From CAVQOB01 sp963714325 (GTDB lineage Bacteria; Pseudomonadota; Alphaproteobacteria; Rhizobiales; Hyphomicrobiaceae), in the NCBI GenBank assembly GCA_963714325.1, contig CAVQOB010000006.1, positions 62,001 through 126,000 of the forward strand: a DNA stretch of 64,000 nt, given 5' to 3'. The notes under the pieces are model-generated. The model did not search any database and had not been told where the DNA came from. It saw nothing but the letters and a program-made list of their open reading frames with translations. This document shows, one piece after another, positions 55,588 through 64,000 of the stretch; position 1 is the first letter of the stretch, and every line of letters begins with the position of its first letter. Both the position numbers and the translations under genes were made by a program.

Positions 55588-56544
55588 TCACCCAGCCTTC
55601 CCCTTTTTCGTCCGCTTGCCGCGTACGATGGTGCCGACGCCGTGCTCGGTGAAGAGTTCGAGGAGGACGCAGTGGGGGACGCGGCCGTCGATGATGACGA
55701 CGGCTTCGACGCCGGCCTCGACGACGTCAATGCAGCCCTCGATCTTCGGGATCATGCCGCCGTTGATGGTGCCGTCGCGGATCATGCTGCGTGCTTCATC
55801 GACGGTGAGGTCGGGGATCAGCTTCTTGTTCTTGTCGAGGACGCCGGCGACGTCGGTCAGCAGCAGCAGGCGCTTGGCCTTCATACGGGCGGCGAGCGCG
55901 GAGGCAAAGGTGTCGGCGTTGATGTTCAGCGTTTCGCCGTCGCGGGACATGCCGACGGGGGCGATGACGGGGATGATGTCGGACTTGGAGATGACGTCGA
56001 CGATGTGCGGGTTGACCTCGACCGGGTCACCGACGTAGCCGAGATCGACGGCCTTCATGATGTTGCTTTCGGGATCGGGCATCTGGGTGATCTTCTTGGC
56101 GATCATCAAATTGGCATCTTTGCCTGAGATGCCGACGGCCTTGCCGCCCTGGCGATTGATGGCCGAGACGATCTCCTTGTTGATGGCGCCGGAGAGTACC
56201 ATCTCGACGATCTCGACGGTCGGTTTGTCGGTGACGCGGAGGCCATGGACGAACTCGGATTTGATCTCGAGTTTTTTCAGCATGGCGGCGATTTGCGGGC
56301 CGCCGCCGTGGACAACGATCGGATTGATGCCGGAGAGCTTCAAGTAGACAATGTCCTGGGCGAAGGCTTCGGCGAGTTTTTCGTCGCCCATGGCGTTGCC
56401 GCCGAATTTAATGACGACGGTTTGCTCGTCGTAGCGGATCAGGTGCGGCAGGGCTTCAGCGAGGATGCGCGCCTGCTCATGGGCTGAAATGGGGGTGCTG
56501 GATGGTTCGAGGTCGGGCGGGGGAGAGGGTGTTTTGGCGGCCAT
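55588..56544 (-). CDS. argB: Acetylglutamate kinase
   Basis: ArgB phosphorylates N-acetylglutamate in arginine synthesis. The 318-residue chain carries VVIKFGGNAMGD at the N-terminus, IVVHGGGPQI, RVTDKPTVEIVEMVLSGAINKEIVSAIN and the GISGKDANLMIA segment. The first 25 residues are Pro/Ser-rich and unconserved. It is transcribed away from the Clp-N gene, with start ATG 56544. Confidence 0.97.
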   Translation of the reverse strand: MAAKTPSPPPDLEPSSTPISAHEQARILAEALPHLIRYDEQTVVIKFGGNAMGDEKLAEAFAQDIVYLKLSGINPIVVHGGGPQIAAMLKKLEIKSEFVHGLRVTDKPTVEIVEMVLSGAINKEIVSAINRQGGKAVGISGKDANLMIAKKITQMPDPESNIMKAVDLGYVGDPVEVNPHIVDVISKSDIIPVIAPVGMSRDGETLNINADTFASALAARMKAKRLLLLTDVAGVLDKNKKLIPDLTVDEARSMIRDGTINGGMIPKIEGCIDVVEAGVEAVVIIDGRVPHCVLLELFTEHGVGTIVRGKRTKKGKAG

Positions 56545-56839
56545 GCAGCGAGCTTTTCTGTGGTGATGTCCTCCAGGATGTACTCGAGGCTGCTCTGGGG
56601 GACGTTCTGGGGGACGTTTTTCGGAAAGGCAGTTATAGCGACTTGTCCAGGTCGCTCAACGGAATTTGCGCACATTTTGGTTGTTCGTATTGGCTGGCGT
56701 TGCGGCGAGGCAAGTCTAGACCTGTGCTATAATTGGTGGCGGCAAGGGACTGGCGTCATTGACGGGTGGGGTGGGCGTGGCTCACTGACATGAGGTTGTT
56801 GCTGGCCTGATTCGGGCGGCATGCGAGGAGATACGGCAC

Positions 56840-57085
56840 ATGGCAGCGTCCATCGCGGACGGTCTTGGGCAGATTGGAACGTCGCCACACCTTGGGCAAA
56901 GTCTGGCGCGGGCGGAGCGCTTGGCGCGTGATCAGGCGCATCCGACGGTGACGATCGAGCACCTGCTGTTCGCCCTGACGGAAGATCCGGATGCGGGCTT
57001 GGTGCTGCAGGCGTCGAACGTCGATCTTGAGCGATTGCGGACTGATGTCTCGGGGCATTTGGGCCGCGTTACTGGAATATGGTGA
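56840..57085 (+). CDS. N-terminal Clp-repeat piece of a split Clp-N domain protein
   Basis: The 81-residue product is the first repeat of a Clp N-terminal domain: LGQSLARAERLARDQAHPTVTIEHLLFALTEDPDAGLVLQASNVDLERLRTDVSGHLGR. It stops at 57083-57085, seven bases into the next frame, which begins with a second Clp-like repeat. No AAA+ ATPase part is present. Together with the next gene it looks like one protein interrupted by a frame change between about 57046 and 57085. If intact, it may be an adaptor or membrane anchor. Start ATG 56840 has GAGGAG-like sequence upstream (GCGAGGAG at 56824-56831). Confidence 0.8.
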   Translation: MAASIADGLGQIGTSPHLGQSLARAERLARDQAHPTVTIEHLLFALTEDPDAGLVLQASNVDLERLRTDVSGHLGRVTGIW

Positions 57086-58803
57086 AGCCGGCGACGGCGC
57101 CACCCAAGCCGGATCCGGAGTTGGTGCGTATTCTGCACGTTGCCGGATCGGCGGCGCGGCAATCGCCGCGCAAGCAGATCGACGGCGCGATCATTCTGGC
57201 GGCGGTGATTGGCGACGGCAAAAGTTCGGCCGCCGGACTGCTCAAGGTGCATGGACTGACGTTTGAGGAAACGATCCGGGTGCTGCAGCGCTCCTTTACG
57301 CAGCAGGCTGGTCCGCAACAGCTTGGCCCGCAACCGAGTGGTGCGCCGCCCGCCGTAGCATCGCGGCCATCGCAAGCGCCGGTGCGACCTGCGCCGGTCG
57401 TCGAGAGCAAGCCGATCAATCCGCCGCCGCCAGCCGATCCTGAAATGCCAACACCTCGTCCGGTGGTGCCGCCACCGGCTGTTCCGGTCCAGGTTGCGGC
57501 CGCTTCTTCAACGCCGCCGCCAGCGATCATGCAGCCATCGGCGGCATTACCGTCAGATGTGCCGTTGCCGTCGCCATTGCCATCGCGCCCGACGCCGGGG
57601 CAGATCGCGGCAGCGTCGACGGATACGTTATTGGCATCCGTGCGCTCGCGTCTGCAAGGTGACCGGCCGGGCGTGGAACTGCCGCCTGTTCGCGCCGGTG
57701 GTTCTCGCGTTGAGCCGATGCCGACGGCGATGACCGGTGCTGAGCGTGATGTGGCGGTGAGTGCGGGCAAGGCCGGAGACACTGTGGTGCCGACCGCGGC
57801 CGCGCGACCTGCGGCGGCGCCGTTCGTGGTGCCGCGCGGTGTTGCGCAACCGGGTGCTATGCAGGCGCCGGTGTCGCCACCTTCAACGGCGCCGTCGTCT
57901 CTGCCGCCGTCACCGCCGCCGTCGCCCTCTCCTGGACGGCCTCCGCCGCCGGAATCTTCGCGGCCTCCGCCGCCGGCCCTCAACCGGCCGCCGGTGCCGT
58001 TTCCGCAGCGGACAACGCCACCGGGCCATGCCGAAGCGCTGGCTGGCTTGGGGGCGGGATCATCGCCGCGCCGATCAGAGCCGGGCGATGGTGGGCGTCC
58101 GCCTGGTGCGTTGCCACCCAACACAGTTGCGCCAACGGTTGCGTATTCGGAGCAGGAGTTCCGCGATCGCTATGCGCGGTCCGGTGATATCGCAGGGCCG
58201 CCCTATCCGTCGCCCGATGATGTCGAGCCCTATAGTGGGACGGTGATGCCGCCGCGTGTCGCGGCACCGATGCGGCCGACGTCGGCGCTGGATCTGGCGC
58301 GTGCCGCGGCTGGCATGGCGAAGAGCATGACGGTCGGCGTGCCGAGCCTCGTCGAAGTGCGCATTCCGCGTGCTGACGTGACCGGGCCGGTTCAGCGGTC
58401 TCAGGGATCGATCGAGTATGCGGTTTCGCTGCGGCTCAAATCGATGGATGGCCGCAGCGTTATCGAGCCTGATACGCCGGAATTGACCTGGCTGTCGGGC
58501 GGTTCGCCGGTCAATTTCGACGACACGTTGATCTGGCGCTGGCGGGTGACGCCGCGGATGAAGGGGCGCGGCCGTCTGCATCTGCAGGCTTCGGTGCGCA
58601 GCTTCGGGGCGGATGGCCGGGCGGCCGACATTGCCGTGCCGGATTATATTGCTGATATCCGGATGCGGCCCAATCGGAAGGCTTCGTTGCTGCGCGTCTT
58701 AGGCCTCGTGATGGCGATGTTAGCTGGGTATTTTTTCGCGATTTTCGGCGAGCGATTGTTGTGGTCCGGTGTCGCGTCGGTGCGGCGGCTGTTTGGGTTT
58801 TGA
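57079..58803 (+). CDS. Second Clp repeat plus Pro-rich linker, beta-domain and C-terminal TM
   Basis: The 574-residue product starts in the frame after the first piece. Residues 8-75 are a second Clp-type repeat (ELVRILHVAGSAARQSPRKQIDGAIILAAVIGDGKSSAAGLLK). A very Pro-rich linker of about 270 residues follows. Then comes a beta-rich domain (SLVEVRIPRADVTGPVQRSQGS with VNFDDTLIWRWRVTPRMKG) and a single C-terminal membrane helix (LGLVMAMLAGYFFAIFGERLL). The ATG at 57079 overlaps the first piece's stop (ATGGTGA), so translational coupling is an alternative to a true frameshift. Confidence 0.75.
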   Translation: MVKPATAPPKPDPELVRILHVAGSAARQSPRKQIDGAIILAAVIGDGKSSAAGLLKVHGLTFEETIRVLQRSFTQQAGPQQLGPQPSGAPPAVASRPSQAPVRPAPVVESKPINPPPPADPEMPTPRPVVPPPAVPVQVAAASSTPPPAIMQPSAALPSDVPLPSPLPSRPTPGQIAAASTDTLLASVRSRLQGDRPGVELPPVRAGGSRVEPMPTAMTGAERDVAVSAGKAGDTVVPTAAARPAAAPFVVPRGVAQPGAMQAPVSPPSTAPSSLPPSPPPSPSPGRPPPPESSRPPPPALNRPPVPFPQRTTPPGHAEALAGLGAGSSPRRSEPGDGGRPPGALPPNTVAPTVAYSEQEFRDRYARSGDIAGPPYPSPDDVEPYSGTVMPPRVAAPMRPTSALDLARAAAGMAKSMTVGVPSLVEVRIPRADVTGPVQRSQGSIEYAVSLRLKSMDGRSVIEPDTPELTWLSGGSPVNFDDTLIWRWRVTPRMKGRGRLHLQASVRSFGADGRAADIAVPDYIADIRMRPNRKASLLRVLGLVMAMLAGYFFAIFGERLLWSGVASVRRLFGF

Positions 58804-59050
58804 AGGCGCACTTGCTTGGCGTTATGCAATCTTTGATTGCAAGTGACGTAATTGCGCAACCTCTAGAAATATATAGTGTTTCTCCGATTTTGGCGGCTGT
58901 GGAAACTGTGGATAAGCGGTGGACGGTTGGTTGTCCTGACGGCGGTTTCGTCAGCAATGTGCCCCCGTGCTTGCCGATGTGGATCGTCACGTGCGGGCAT
59001 GAGGCTCGGCGGCGCTGCTGGGTCAGACCGGCAGACTTCAGACTGACGAA

Positions 59051-59086
59051 CGATGAGTGCCTAGTGGGCGATGAGTGCTTAGAGGG
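59051..59086. repeat. 18-bp imperfect tandem duplication before the small-protein gene
   Basis: The units at 59051-59068 and 59069-59086 match at 16 of 18 positions (both carry CGATGAGTGC). They lie just upstream of the gene at 59100. Confidence 0.8.
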
Positions 59087-59099
59087 GTAGTAGCGTATC

Positions 59100-59480
59100 A
59101 TGGGTAGTGCAGGGCGATTTGCCAATGAGCCGCGACCGATCATCGATATCGAGTCGCATCCCGTTCGAGCAGCAGCGAAGCGGCAGTCGACAGGTGGGAG
59201 TGATCTCCGGTCGCGTCTGACGGAACTCATGGGCGAGCAAAGCCCGGAGCAGCTGGCGCAGAAGCTTTCAGAATTCAGACGGTCCGTTCACCAGGCATTG
59301 ATCGCGTCATCGAGTGCATTCGCGATCCTGGATCAGCTGGCTGACAGTGGTCTCAGGGATTGCGCGAAGTGTACGCATGAGCTTGAGGCACGGCTGGTGA
59401 GTAATCCGCATTATATCGTGCTGGGGAAGCTGATTGAGGCGGAGCAATTGCTGGCCCGGCTCGGGCGCGGGGTGCGCTGA
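59100..59480 (+). CDS. Small uncharacterised protein, paralogue of the next gene
   Basis: I do not recognise this 126-residue protein. Its last 70 residues are helical and carry SGLRDCAKCTHELEARLVSNPHYIVLGKL. These align with the protein at 59732-60169, which has SGLTSCEVLTQELRQRLAGNVHYEVLRKL. The shared Cys, T-EL, RL, N-HY and VL-KL positions indicate a common family. No signal peptide or membrane segment is visible. Function unknown. Start ATG 59100 has a moderate AGGGG upstream. Confidence 0.65.
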   Translation: MGSAGRFANEPRPIIDIESHPVRAAAKRQSTGGSDLRSRLTELMGEQSPEQLAQKLSEFRRSVHQALIASSSAFAILDQLADSGLRDCAKCTHELEARLVSNPHYIVLGKLIEAEQLLARLGRGVR

Positions 59481-59612
59481 TCGACATTCAGAGCTACCGT
59501 CTTGGTGTCCGGGTGAGGGCACGGCCCGAGGCGTAGACAGCCGGCGATGCCGGTTCGACGAACGCCGCCCAATCGCGGGTAAGGCGGCGTTCGTTGGCTT
59601 TTATCGACGTTC

Positions 59613-59711
59613 AGGGTCGTTCCGGTTTAGGTTGAATCAGGGAACGACCCTAACTCTTTGTTTTGTCGTGCTTCTTGTCGGGAAAACCGCTCACACTTTT
59701 CCCGGAAGCAC
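59613..59711. repeat. Composite REP-like hairpin element between small-protein genes
   Basis: An 11-bp stem (59613-59623 with 59641-59651) is followed by a second hairpin (CGGGAAAA at 59679-59686 with TTTTCCCG at 59697-59704, outer arms GTGCTT and AAGCAC). The order AACGACCCTAACTCTTTG then TTTTGTCGTGC resembles a dispersed repeat that I recall from Bradyrhizobium-like genomes. It lies about 20 bp ahead of the next ATG. Confidence 0.65.
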
Positions 59712-59731
59712 TCTAGTAGGAGTTGTGTGGC

Positions 59732-60169
59732 ATGCGGATGGGTTTCCTTGGCGGGCGGCGCACGGATGATGTCGAAGCGGGGCGCGATGGTCAGGCGTTG
59801 AAGGCTGAACTCTTTCAACCTATTGCGCCGCCGCTATTTGGCGAGTCGGCCATTCAATCGACGCGTGAGTTGCCGTCAGCGCGGCCGGATCAGCCGCTGT
59901 TTGAACGGCCCGTTGCCGTGCCGCCGGAACAGAAGCTCGCTGATGATATCGCGGCTCTGCGAGATCGGATTGCGAAGGCTCTCTATGATGCGTCGAAAGA
60001 GTATCAGATGCTGTGCTCGCTGACGCATTCGGGCCTTACGTCGTGCGAAGTGCTGACGCAGGAGTTGCGGCAGCGGTTGGCCGGGAACGTGCATTACGAG
60101 GTGCTACGGAAGTTAGATGAGGCGTATGCGCTGACGTCGCTGGTGCGCGGCGGGCCGCTGGCGCGTTGA
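59732..60169 (+). CDS. Small uncharacterised protein, paralogue of the previous gene
   Basis: The 145-residue protein has a variable N-terminus and a C-terminal helical half (ALRDRIAKALYDASKEYQMLCSLTHSGLTSCEVLTQELRQRLAGNVHYEVLRKLDEAYALTSL in part). That half matches the neighbour at 59100. No secretion signal or membrane helix is evident. Start ATG 59732 has AGGAG at 59718-59722 and is preferred. Function unknown. Confidence 0.65.
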   Translation: MRMGFLGGRRTDDVEAGRDGQALKAELFQPIAPPLFGESAIQSTRELPSARPDQPLFERPVAVPPEQKLADDIAALRDRIAKALYDASKEYQMLCSLTHSGLTSCEVLTQELRQRLAGNVHYEVLRKLDEAYALTSLVRGGPLAR

Positions 60170-60237
60170 TCGGTTCGAATGATTGGACGAGGAATTTATC
60201 GACGCCGCGACCCCATGGGGTCGCGGCGTTTGTCGTT

Positions 60238-60816
60238 TCATGGTCGATCGATTGTGCGCCATAGCGCGACATGCATGCGCTCTGACACCGCGATCTGGGC
60301 TGGCGTGGCTGTCCCTGGTTTGGGTTGACGGCGTTCGGTGACGTTCGGTGACGGCGCGCCGTTGTTTGCGACTTGCACGACCGTTGCCTTTGCTGGTGTG
60401 GCTATGGCGGCGCGCTGTACTGGCGTACTCCGTGCTGAAGTTGTGGAGTTCTGCGTTGTTCCTGCTCTGGCCGGCCGCGGCGCGTCGAGCGCTGCGACGG
60501 GCGCGGTGGCGATATTGGCCGCCGGCAATGGCGCTGGGGGATGGCGATGCGGCGCGGGGATCGCGCCGATCAAGCGGATCTCCTGAGCGACCAACTCACC
60601 GGCGGGCGCCAGCACGACACGTCCGTTTGAGGCTTCGATAAAACAGGGTGCGGCGCAGCGGTCGATGGCGCGGAGCGCGATGACTGTGATTGCGGCGACA
60701 CCCGACATGATGATGAGGGTTGCGGCGATGGCGATCCATTTGAATTGACCGCGGAACTCGAAAGCGTGCGAAGCGCCGCCCATCGTCGTCGATTTGATTT
60801 TGATGTTTTCACTCAT
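60238..60816 (-). CDS. Uncharacterised single-TM protein with Ala/Pro-rich low-complexity tail
   Basis: The 192-residue protein has a short charged cytoplasmic start, one membrane helix (WIAIAATLIIMSGVAAITVIAL, residues about 26-47), a compact extracytoplasmic segment with two Cys (DRCAAPCFIEAS) and a long Ala/Pro/Thr-rich tail of about 110 residues. No family was recognised. Start ATG 60816. It is convergent with the small-protein genes at 59732 and upstream of nothing obvious. Confidence 0.65.
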   Translation of the reverse strand: MSENIKIKSTTMGGASHAFEFRGQFKWIAIAATLIIMSGVAAITVIALRAIDRCAAPCFIEASNGRVVLAPAGELVAQEIRLIGAIPAPHRHPPAPLPAANIATAPVAALDAPRPARAGTTQNSTTSARSTPVQRAAIATPAKATVVQVANNGAPSPNVTERRQPKPGTATPAQIAVSERMHVALWRTIDRP

Positions 60817-60840
60817 GACGCGACAACAGACAGAACACAC

Positions 60841-61107
60841 CGGACATTGAACGCATTCGAAGGGTCATACTGACGACCATTCGAATGGCAGTGCGATCCA
60901 TCTACTCCTGATATTGAAACGCTGGGGAATGCGAGAGCAGATAAGATATGGTTAATGCATTCAGGCATCAAACGAGATGCTCGTAAAGTAAAACCTGGAG
61001 TTGCAGATGAATCGCAGAGGTAAAGCAGGCGGGTGCAGCGCTGATTGATCAACGACTATCTAGTTGATGTAGCAATGAAATCCGTTTCGCGCATGCGATG
61101 ACGGATA
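60841..61107. other. AT-richer spacer without a gene
   Basis: About 270 bp between the TM-protein gene and engB. It is richer in A and T than its surroundings and may contain the promoter of the minus-strand gene at 60816. I see no hairpin or coding frame worth listing. Confidence 0.35.
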
Positions 61108-61773
61108 TTATAAAGAAAATCCAATGGCGGTGGCGATTTCAGCGCGCAATTCAGCAATTCCGTCACCCGTTTCAGACGATGTGGCGAGTACGCGCGGGAA
61201 TGCGGCGGGCTCCTTATTGATCGCCAGGGCGACTTCGGCGATGATTTTCTCGGCTTGATACTTATTCAATTTGTCGGTCTTGGTCAGGATCACTTGAAAC
61301 GAAACGGCTGAGGTATTCATGAGGGGAAATATCTCGCGATCAGCGGTTTTCAATCCGTGCCGGCTATCGATCAAAAGGAAAACGCGTTTCAAGGTTGCGC
61401 GGCCGCGGAGATAATCGCGGATAAGGCGGTTCCAGTCGTCGACCTTGGCCTTGGGTGCGTCGGCAAAACCGTAGCCGGGCATGTCGACGAAATACATGCG
61501 GGTGGCGGTCGGAAAGAAGTAATTGAGTTCCTGCGTGCGGCCGGGCGTGTTGGACGTGCGCGCCAAACCGCCGACGCCGACGAGGGCGTTGATCAGGCTT
61601 GATTTGCCGACGTTGGAGCGGCCGGCGAAGGCAATCTCGGGGCGATCAGCTTCGGGGAGGAATTCCAGCGCCGGCGCGCTCTTTAGGAATTCCCAAGGCT
61701 TGCGGAACAGCAGATCGCCGGCTGCCAATTGGGCAGCCGTAAATACTGGTTCGTCGGCAGTGTTGGGCGGCAT
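61108..61773 (-). CDS. engB: Ribosome biogenesis GTPase EngB (YihA/YsxC)
   Basis: EngB is an essential GTPase for 50S assembly. The 221-residue protein has Walker A in FAGRSNVGKSSLINALVGV, G3 in VDMPGYGFADAPK and the G4 site VILTKTDKLNKYQAEKI. It is transcribed with yidC in the same direction, 80 bp apart. Confidence 0.95.
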   Translation of the reverse strand: MPPNTADEPVFTAAQLAAGDLLFRKPWEFLKSAPALEFLPEADRPEIAFAGRSNVGKSSLINALVGVGGLARTSNTPGRTQELNYFFPTATRMYFVDMPGYGFADAPKAKVDDWNRLIRDYLRGRATLKRVFLLIDSRHGLKTADREIFPLMNTSAVSFQVILTKTDKLNKYQAEKIIAEVALAINKEPAAFPRVLATSSETGDGIAELRAEIATAIGFSL

Positions 61774-61853
61774 TGACGTTACGTCCTTTACTTGCCGCTT
61801 GGAGGTGACCGCTGCTTACTGCGCGCCGTGAGGTGCTCGTATGCGCGGCACTG

Positions 61854-63752
61854 TCACTTCTTGTCTTTGTGGAACCACTTGTCGATGCCGATATTCTTCC
61901 AGAGGTGAATATCCGCGCCGTTCTTGTGCATGATGTAATACTGCTGCAGCAGCGACAGTACGTTGCTCCAGGCCCAGTAGATGACAAGGCCGACGGGGAA
62001 CGACGCCAGGAGGAAGGTGAACATCACCGGCATCCAGTTGAAGATTTTCTGCTGGATGGGGTCAGGCTGCTGCGGATTGAGCTGCATCTGGATCCACATG
62101 GTGATGCCCATGATGATCGGCCAGACGCCAACGTGCAGGAACTCAGGCAATGCGAACGGGAGCAGCCCAAAGAGGTTGAAAATCGAGGTTGGATCGGGAA
62201 CCGAGAGATCCTTGATCCAGCCGAAGAAGGGCGCGTGGCGCATGTCAATGCCGATGAACAGTACCTTGTAGAGGGCAAAGAACACGGGGATCTGCAGGAC
62301 GATCGGCAGGCAGCCGGCGGCCGGGTTGATCTTCTCCTTCTGATAGAGCTTCATCAGCTCCTGCTGCTGGGCTGCTTTGTCGTCCTTATAGACGGTGCGC
62401 AGGCGCTCCATTTCCGGCTGCAGCTTCTTCATCTTGGCCATCGACTCGTAGCTCTTGCTGGCGAGTGGGAAGAACGCGAGCTTGACGAGAACGGTGACGG
62501 CGAGAATGGCGAGGCCGAAATTGCCGAGGGCGTTGTAGAGCCAGGCCATCAATTTATAGAGCGGCTTGGTGATGAAGTAGAACCAACCCCAATCGACCAT
62601 CATGTCGAATTTGGTGATGCCGAATTTCTCGCCATAACTATCGATGATTGCCGCCTGTTTGGCGCCGGCGAACAGATGCGCGGTGATGGTCGAGGTGGTG
62701 TTGGGCGGGATGGTGACGGCGCTGAGGACATAGTCTGCTTGGTGCGCTTCTTCCTGCACCTCGGTTTTCTTGAAGCCCATCATGCGGGCTGTGTAGGTCT
62801 GATCCTGGGGTGGGATGAGCGACGCACCCCAATACTTGTCGGTGATGCCGAGCCAACCGCCCTGATTGTTGGCGAACGACTTCACGGCTTCTGCGGGGCG
62901 CTTTTCCTTCTGGTTGGCTTCAGCTTCCTTGGCGAGGTCGGAATAGACGATTTCCTTCAGGCCCTCTTTGCCGCCGAGGAAACCGATCAGACCTTCATGC
63001 AGGATGACGAAACCTTCGACCTTCGGGGTGCCGAGGCGGAAGATGCGGGCGTAAGGGACCAGCGTGATGTCGGCGCTGGTCTTGTTTTCGACGTCGTCCT
63101 TGATGTCGAACATGAACTTGTCGTCGACAGAGATGGTGCGGCGGAAGACAACGCCCTGGCCGTTGTCGTGGGTGAGCACGAGGGGTTTGCCGGGCGCGAG
63201 GGGGCCGGCCTGATCCGCTTTCCAGATCGTATCCTTGTTGGGAACGGCGACATTCTGGCCAGTGGCAGGGGTCCAGCCGTACTCGGCGAAATAGGCCTTG
63301 GCGGAACCGGCGGGGGCCAGGAAGACGATGTTGGGGCTGCCGGGTTTGGCCTCTTCGCGATAGTTCTGGAAGGTGATGTCGTCGATGCGGGCGCCGCGCA
63401 GATTGATGGACCCCGTCAGGCTTGGCGTGGCGATGGCGATGCGTGGCGTCGCCTTGAGAGTGTCTTCGCGTGACATCAGTGTGGTTGTTGCTGTGGCGCC
63501 CGGCGTGGCGGCGGGCGCACCGGTGCCGGCGACGGGCGCTGTTGCGGGCGCGCCAGGGTTGGTCGTTGTGCCGCTTTGGGTTGCGGGTTGGCCGGACGTG
63601 GTTTGCTGCGAGGTGCCGGCGCGTTGGCGGCGCTCCTGCTCTTCCTTGAGCTTGGGGCCAGCGTAGAAATACTGCCAGCCGAGCAGCACGGCCAGCGAGA
63701 GCGCAATCGCGAGCACGAGGTTCTTCTGGCTCTCATTATCCTGTTGCATCAT
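61854..63752 (-). CDS. yidC: Membrane protein insertase YidC
   Basis: YidC inserts and folds inner-membrane proteins, alone or with Sec. The 632-residue protein has an N-terminal membrane helix (NLVLAIALSLAVLLGWQYFYAG), a low-complexity Thr/Ala/Pro linker, a large periplasmic domain (about residues 100-350) and the five-helix C-terminal core, including FPLASKSYESMAKMKKLQPEMERL. Start ATG 63752, or the adjacent ATG 63749. It follows the rnpA gene, as expected. Confidence 0.96.
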   Translation of the reverse strand: MMQQDNESQKNLVLAIALSLAVLLGWQYFYAGPKLKEEQERRQRAGTSQQTTSGQPATQSGTTTNPGAPATAPVAGTGAPAATPGATATTTLMSREDTLKATPRIAIATPSLTGSINLRGARIDDITFQNYREEAKPGSPNIVFLAPAGSAKAYFAEYGWTPATGQNVAVPNKDTIWKADQAGPLAPGKPLVLTHDNGQGVVFRRTISVDDKFMFDIKDDVENKTSADITLVPYARIFRLGTPKVEGFVILHEGLIGFLGGKEGLKEIVYSDLAKEAEANQKEKRPAEAVKSFANNQGGWLGITDKYWGASLIPPQDQTYTARMMGFKKTEVQEEAHQADYVLSAVTIPPNTTSTITAHLFAGAKQAAIIDSYGEKFGITKFDMMVDWGWFYFITKPLYKLMAWLYNALGNFGLAILAVTVLVKLAFFPLASKSYESMAKMKKLQPEMERLRTVYKDDKAAQQQELMKLYQKEKINPAAGCLPIVLQIPVFFALYKVLFIGIDMRHAPFFGWIKDLSVPDPTSIFNLFGLLPFALPEFLHVGVWPIIMGITMWIQMQLNPQQPDPIQQKIFNWMPVMFTFLLASFPVGLVIYWAWSNVLSLLQQYYIMHKNGADIHLWKNIGIDKWFHKDKK

Positions 63753-63796
63753 CGTCTCGCTCGCTTCGTCGGTTTCGAGTGGGTCTCGATTGTGTT

Positions 63797-64000
63797 TCAA
63801 GGCTGTTTCGGCGCGCGTCCGGATTGGGCGGTCATTTTCGCTGGACGCTTGGCCGGAGAGCGGACGCGTTGCAGGGCGTCCTGAAGGTCTTTGACCAATT
63901 GCGCGAACTCGCAATCGAGGGCGGGTCGCCGGGCAATCAGGACATAGTCCGTATGGGGCTCGGCAAACTCGTCCTGTTGGCGGCGGATCGCTTCCTTCAT
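63797..64000 (-). CDS. rnpA: Ribonuclease P protein component, C-terminal part (5' end missing)
   Basis: The 67 residues visible carry YVLIARRPALDCEFAQLVKDLQDALQRV, the C-terminal half of RnpA, preceded by KEAIRRQQDEF. They end in a basic tail. The N-terminus lies outside the window, to the right. RnpA binds the M1 RNA of RNase P. The gene is 44 bp upstream of the yidC start. Confidence 0.85.
   Translation of the reverse strand: MKEAIRRQQDEFAEPHTDYVLIARRPALDCEFAQLVKDLQDALQRVRSPAKRPAKMTAQSGRAPKQP

Noticed and set aside
58761..59090. Frame overlapping the end of the Clp-N gene and its spacer
   Set aside because: It overlaps the real gene in another frame and contains the tandem duplication; nothing recognisable.

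Overview
This window comes from a GC-rich alphaproteobacterium, most likely of the Hyphomicrobiales (Rhizobiales) type. The evidence is the gene order rimP-nusA-ylxR-infB-rbfA-truB, the order rnpA-yidC-engB near argB, a single-chain methylmalonyl-CoA mutase, TRAP and MalK-type ABC importers, and a REP-like hairpin of the kind recalled from Bradyrhizobium-like genomes. I saw no rRNA, tRNA, CRISPR array or intact insertion sequence. Genus and species cannot be fixed from the sequence.

Layout. 1-5.2 kb: a sugar/polyol ABC importer (binding protein, two permeases, ATPase) followed by a 3-hydroxyisobutyrate-dehydrogenase-like enzyme, probably an uptake-and-oxidation operon. 5.3-10.7 kb: a secreted metallo-hydrolase, then a minus-strand cluster (binding protein, unknown membrane protein, methylmalonyl-CoA mutase, 36-residue zinc-ribbon protein), and a DUF817 membrane protein. 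10.7-14.4 kb: purA, a nested palindromic repeat, an MFS transporter and a decayed transposase. 14.4-21.8 kb: the translation/transcription operon. 21.8-26.1 kb: a secreted Cys-rich peptide, ilvE, and a MarR/response-regulator/histidine-kinase set with a perfect palindrome over the marR start. 26.3-30.8 kb: a TRAP importer split by a convergent MFS gene that has a frameshift near its end.

30.8-34.2 kb: a 1115-residue membrane/coiled-coil protein of unknown function with an internal duplication; it is the strongest candidate for something undescribed. 34.7-37.7 kb: a His-rich ZnuC-like ATPase, ZnuB-like permease and ispG. 37.8-42.8 kb: a class II aldolase-like protein converging on a tightly overlapped operon of a sulfite-oxidase-like enzyme plus four succinate-dehydrogenase-like subunits whose flavoprotein lacks the usual FAD-linking His. 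42.9-49.7 kb: prmB, a DnaJ-like co-chaperone, ppx, ppk and a haloacetate-dehalogenase-like hydrolase. 50.3-55.5 kb: an FAH-family enzyme, xanthine/hypoxanthine phosphoribosyltransferase, a repeat-rich spacer, a secreted metallo-beta-lactamase-fold protein and a secreted caspase-like protein. 55.6-64 kb: argB, an unusual block of uncharacterised genes (a Clp N-domain membrane protein split into two frames, two small paralogous proteins, a TM protein with a low-complexity tail), then engB, yidC and the end of rnpA.

Two window-wide traits stand out. Exact or near-exact short tandem duplications (13-33 bp) recur in the gene-free spacers. Two genes appear to be interrupted by one-base frame changes.
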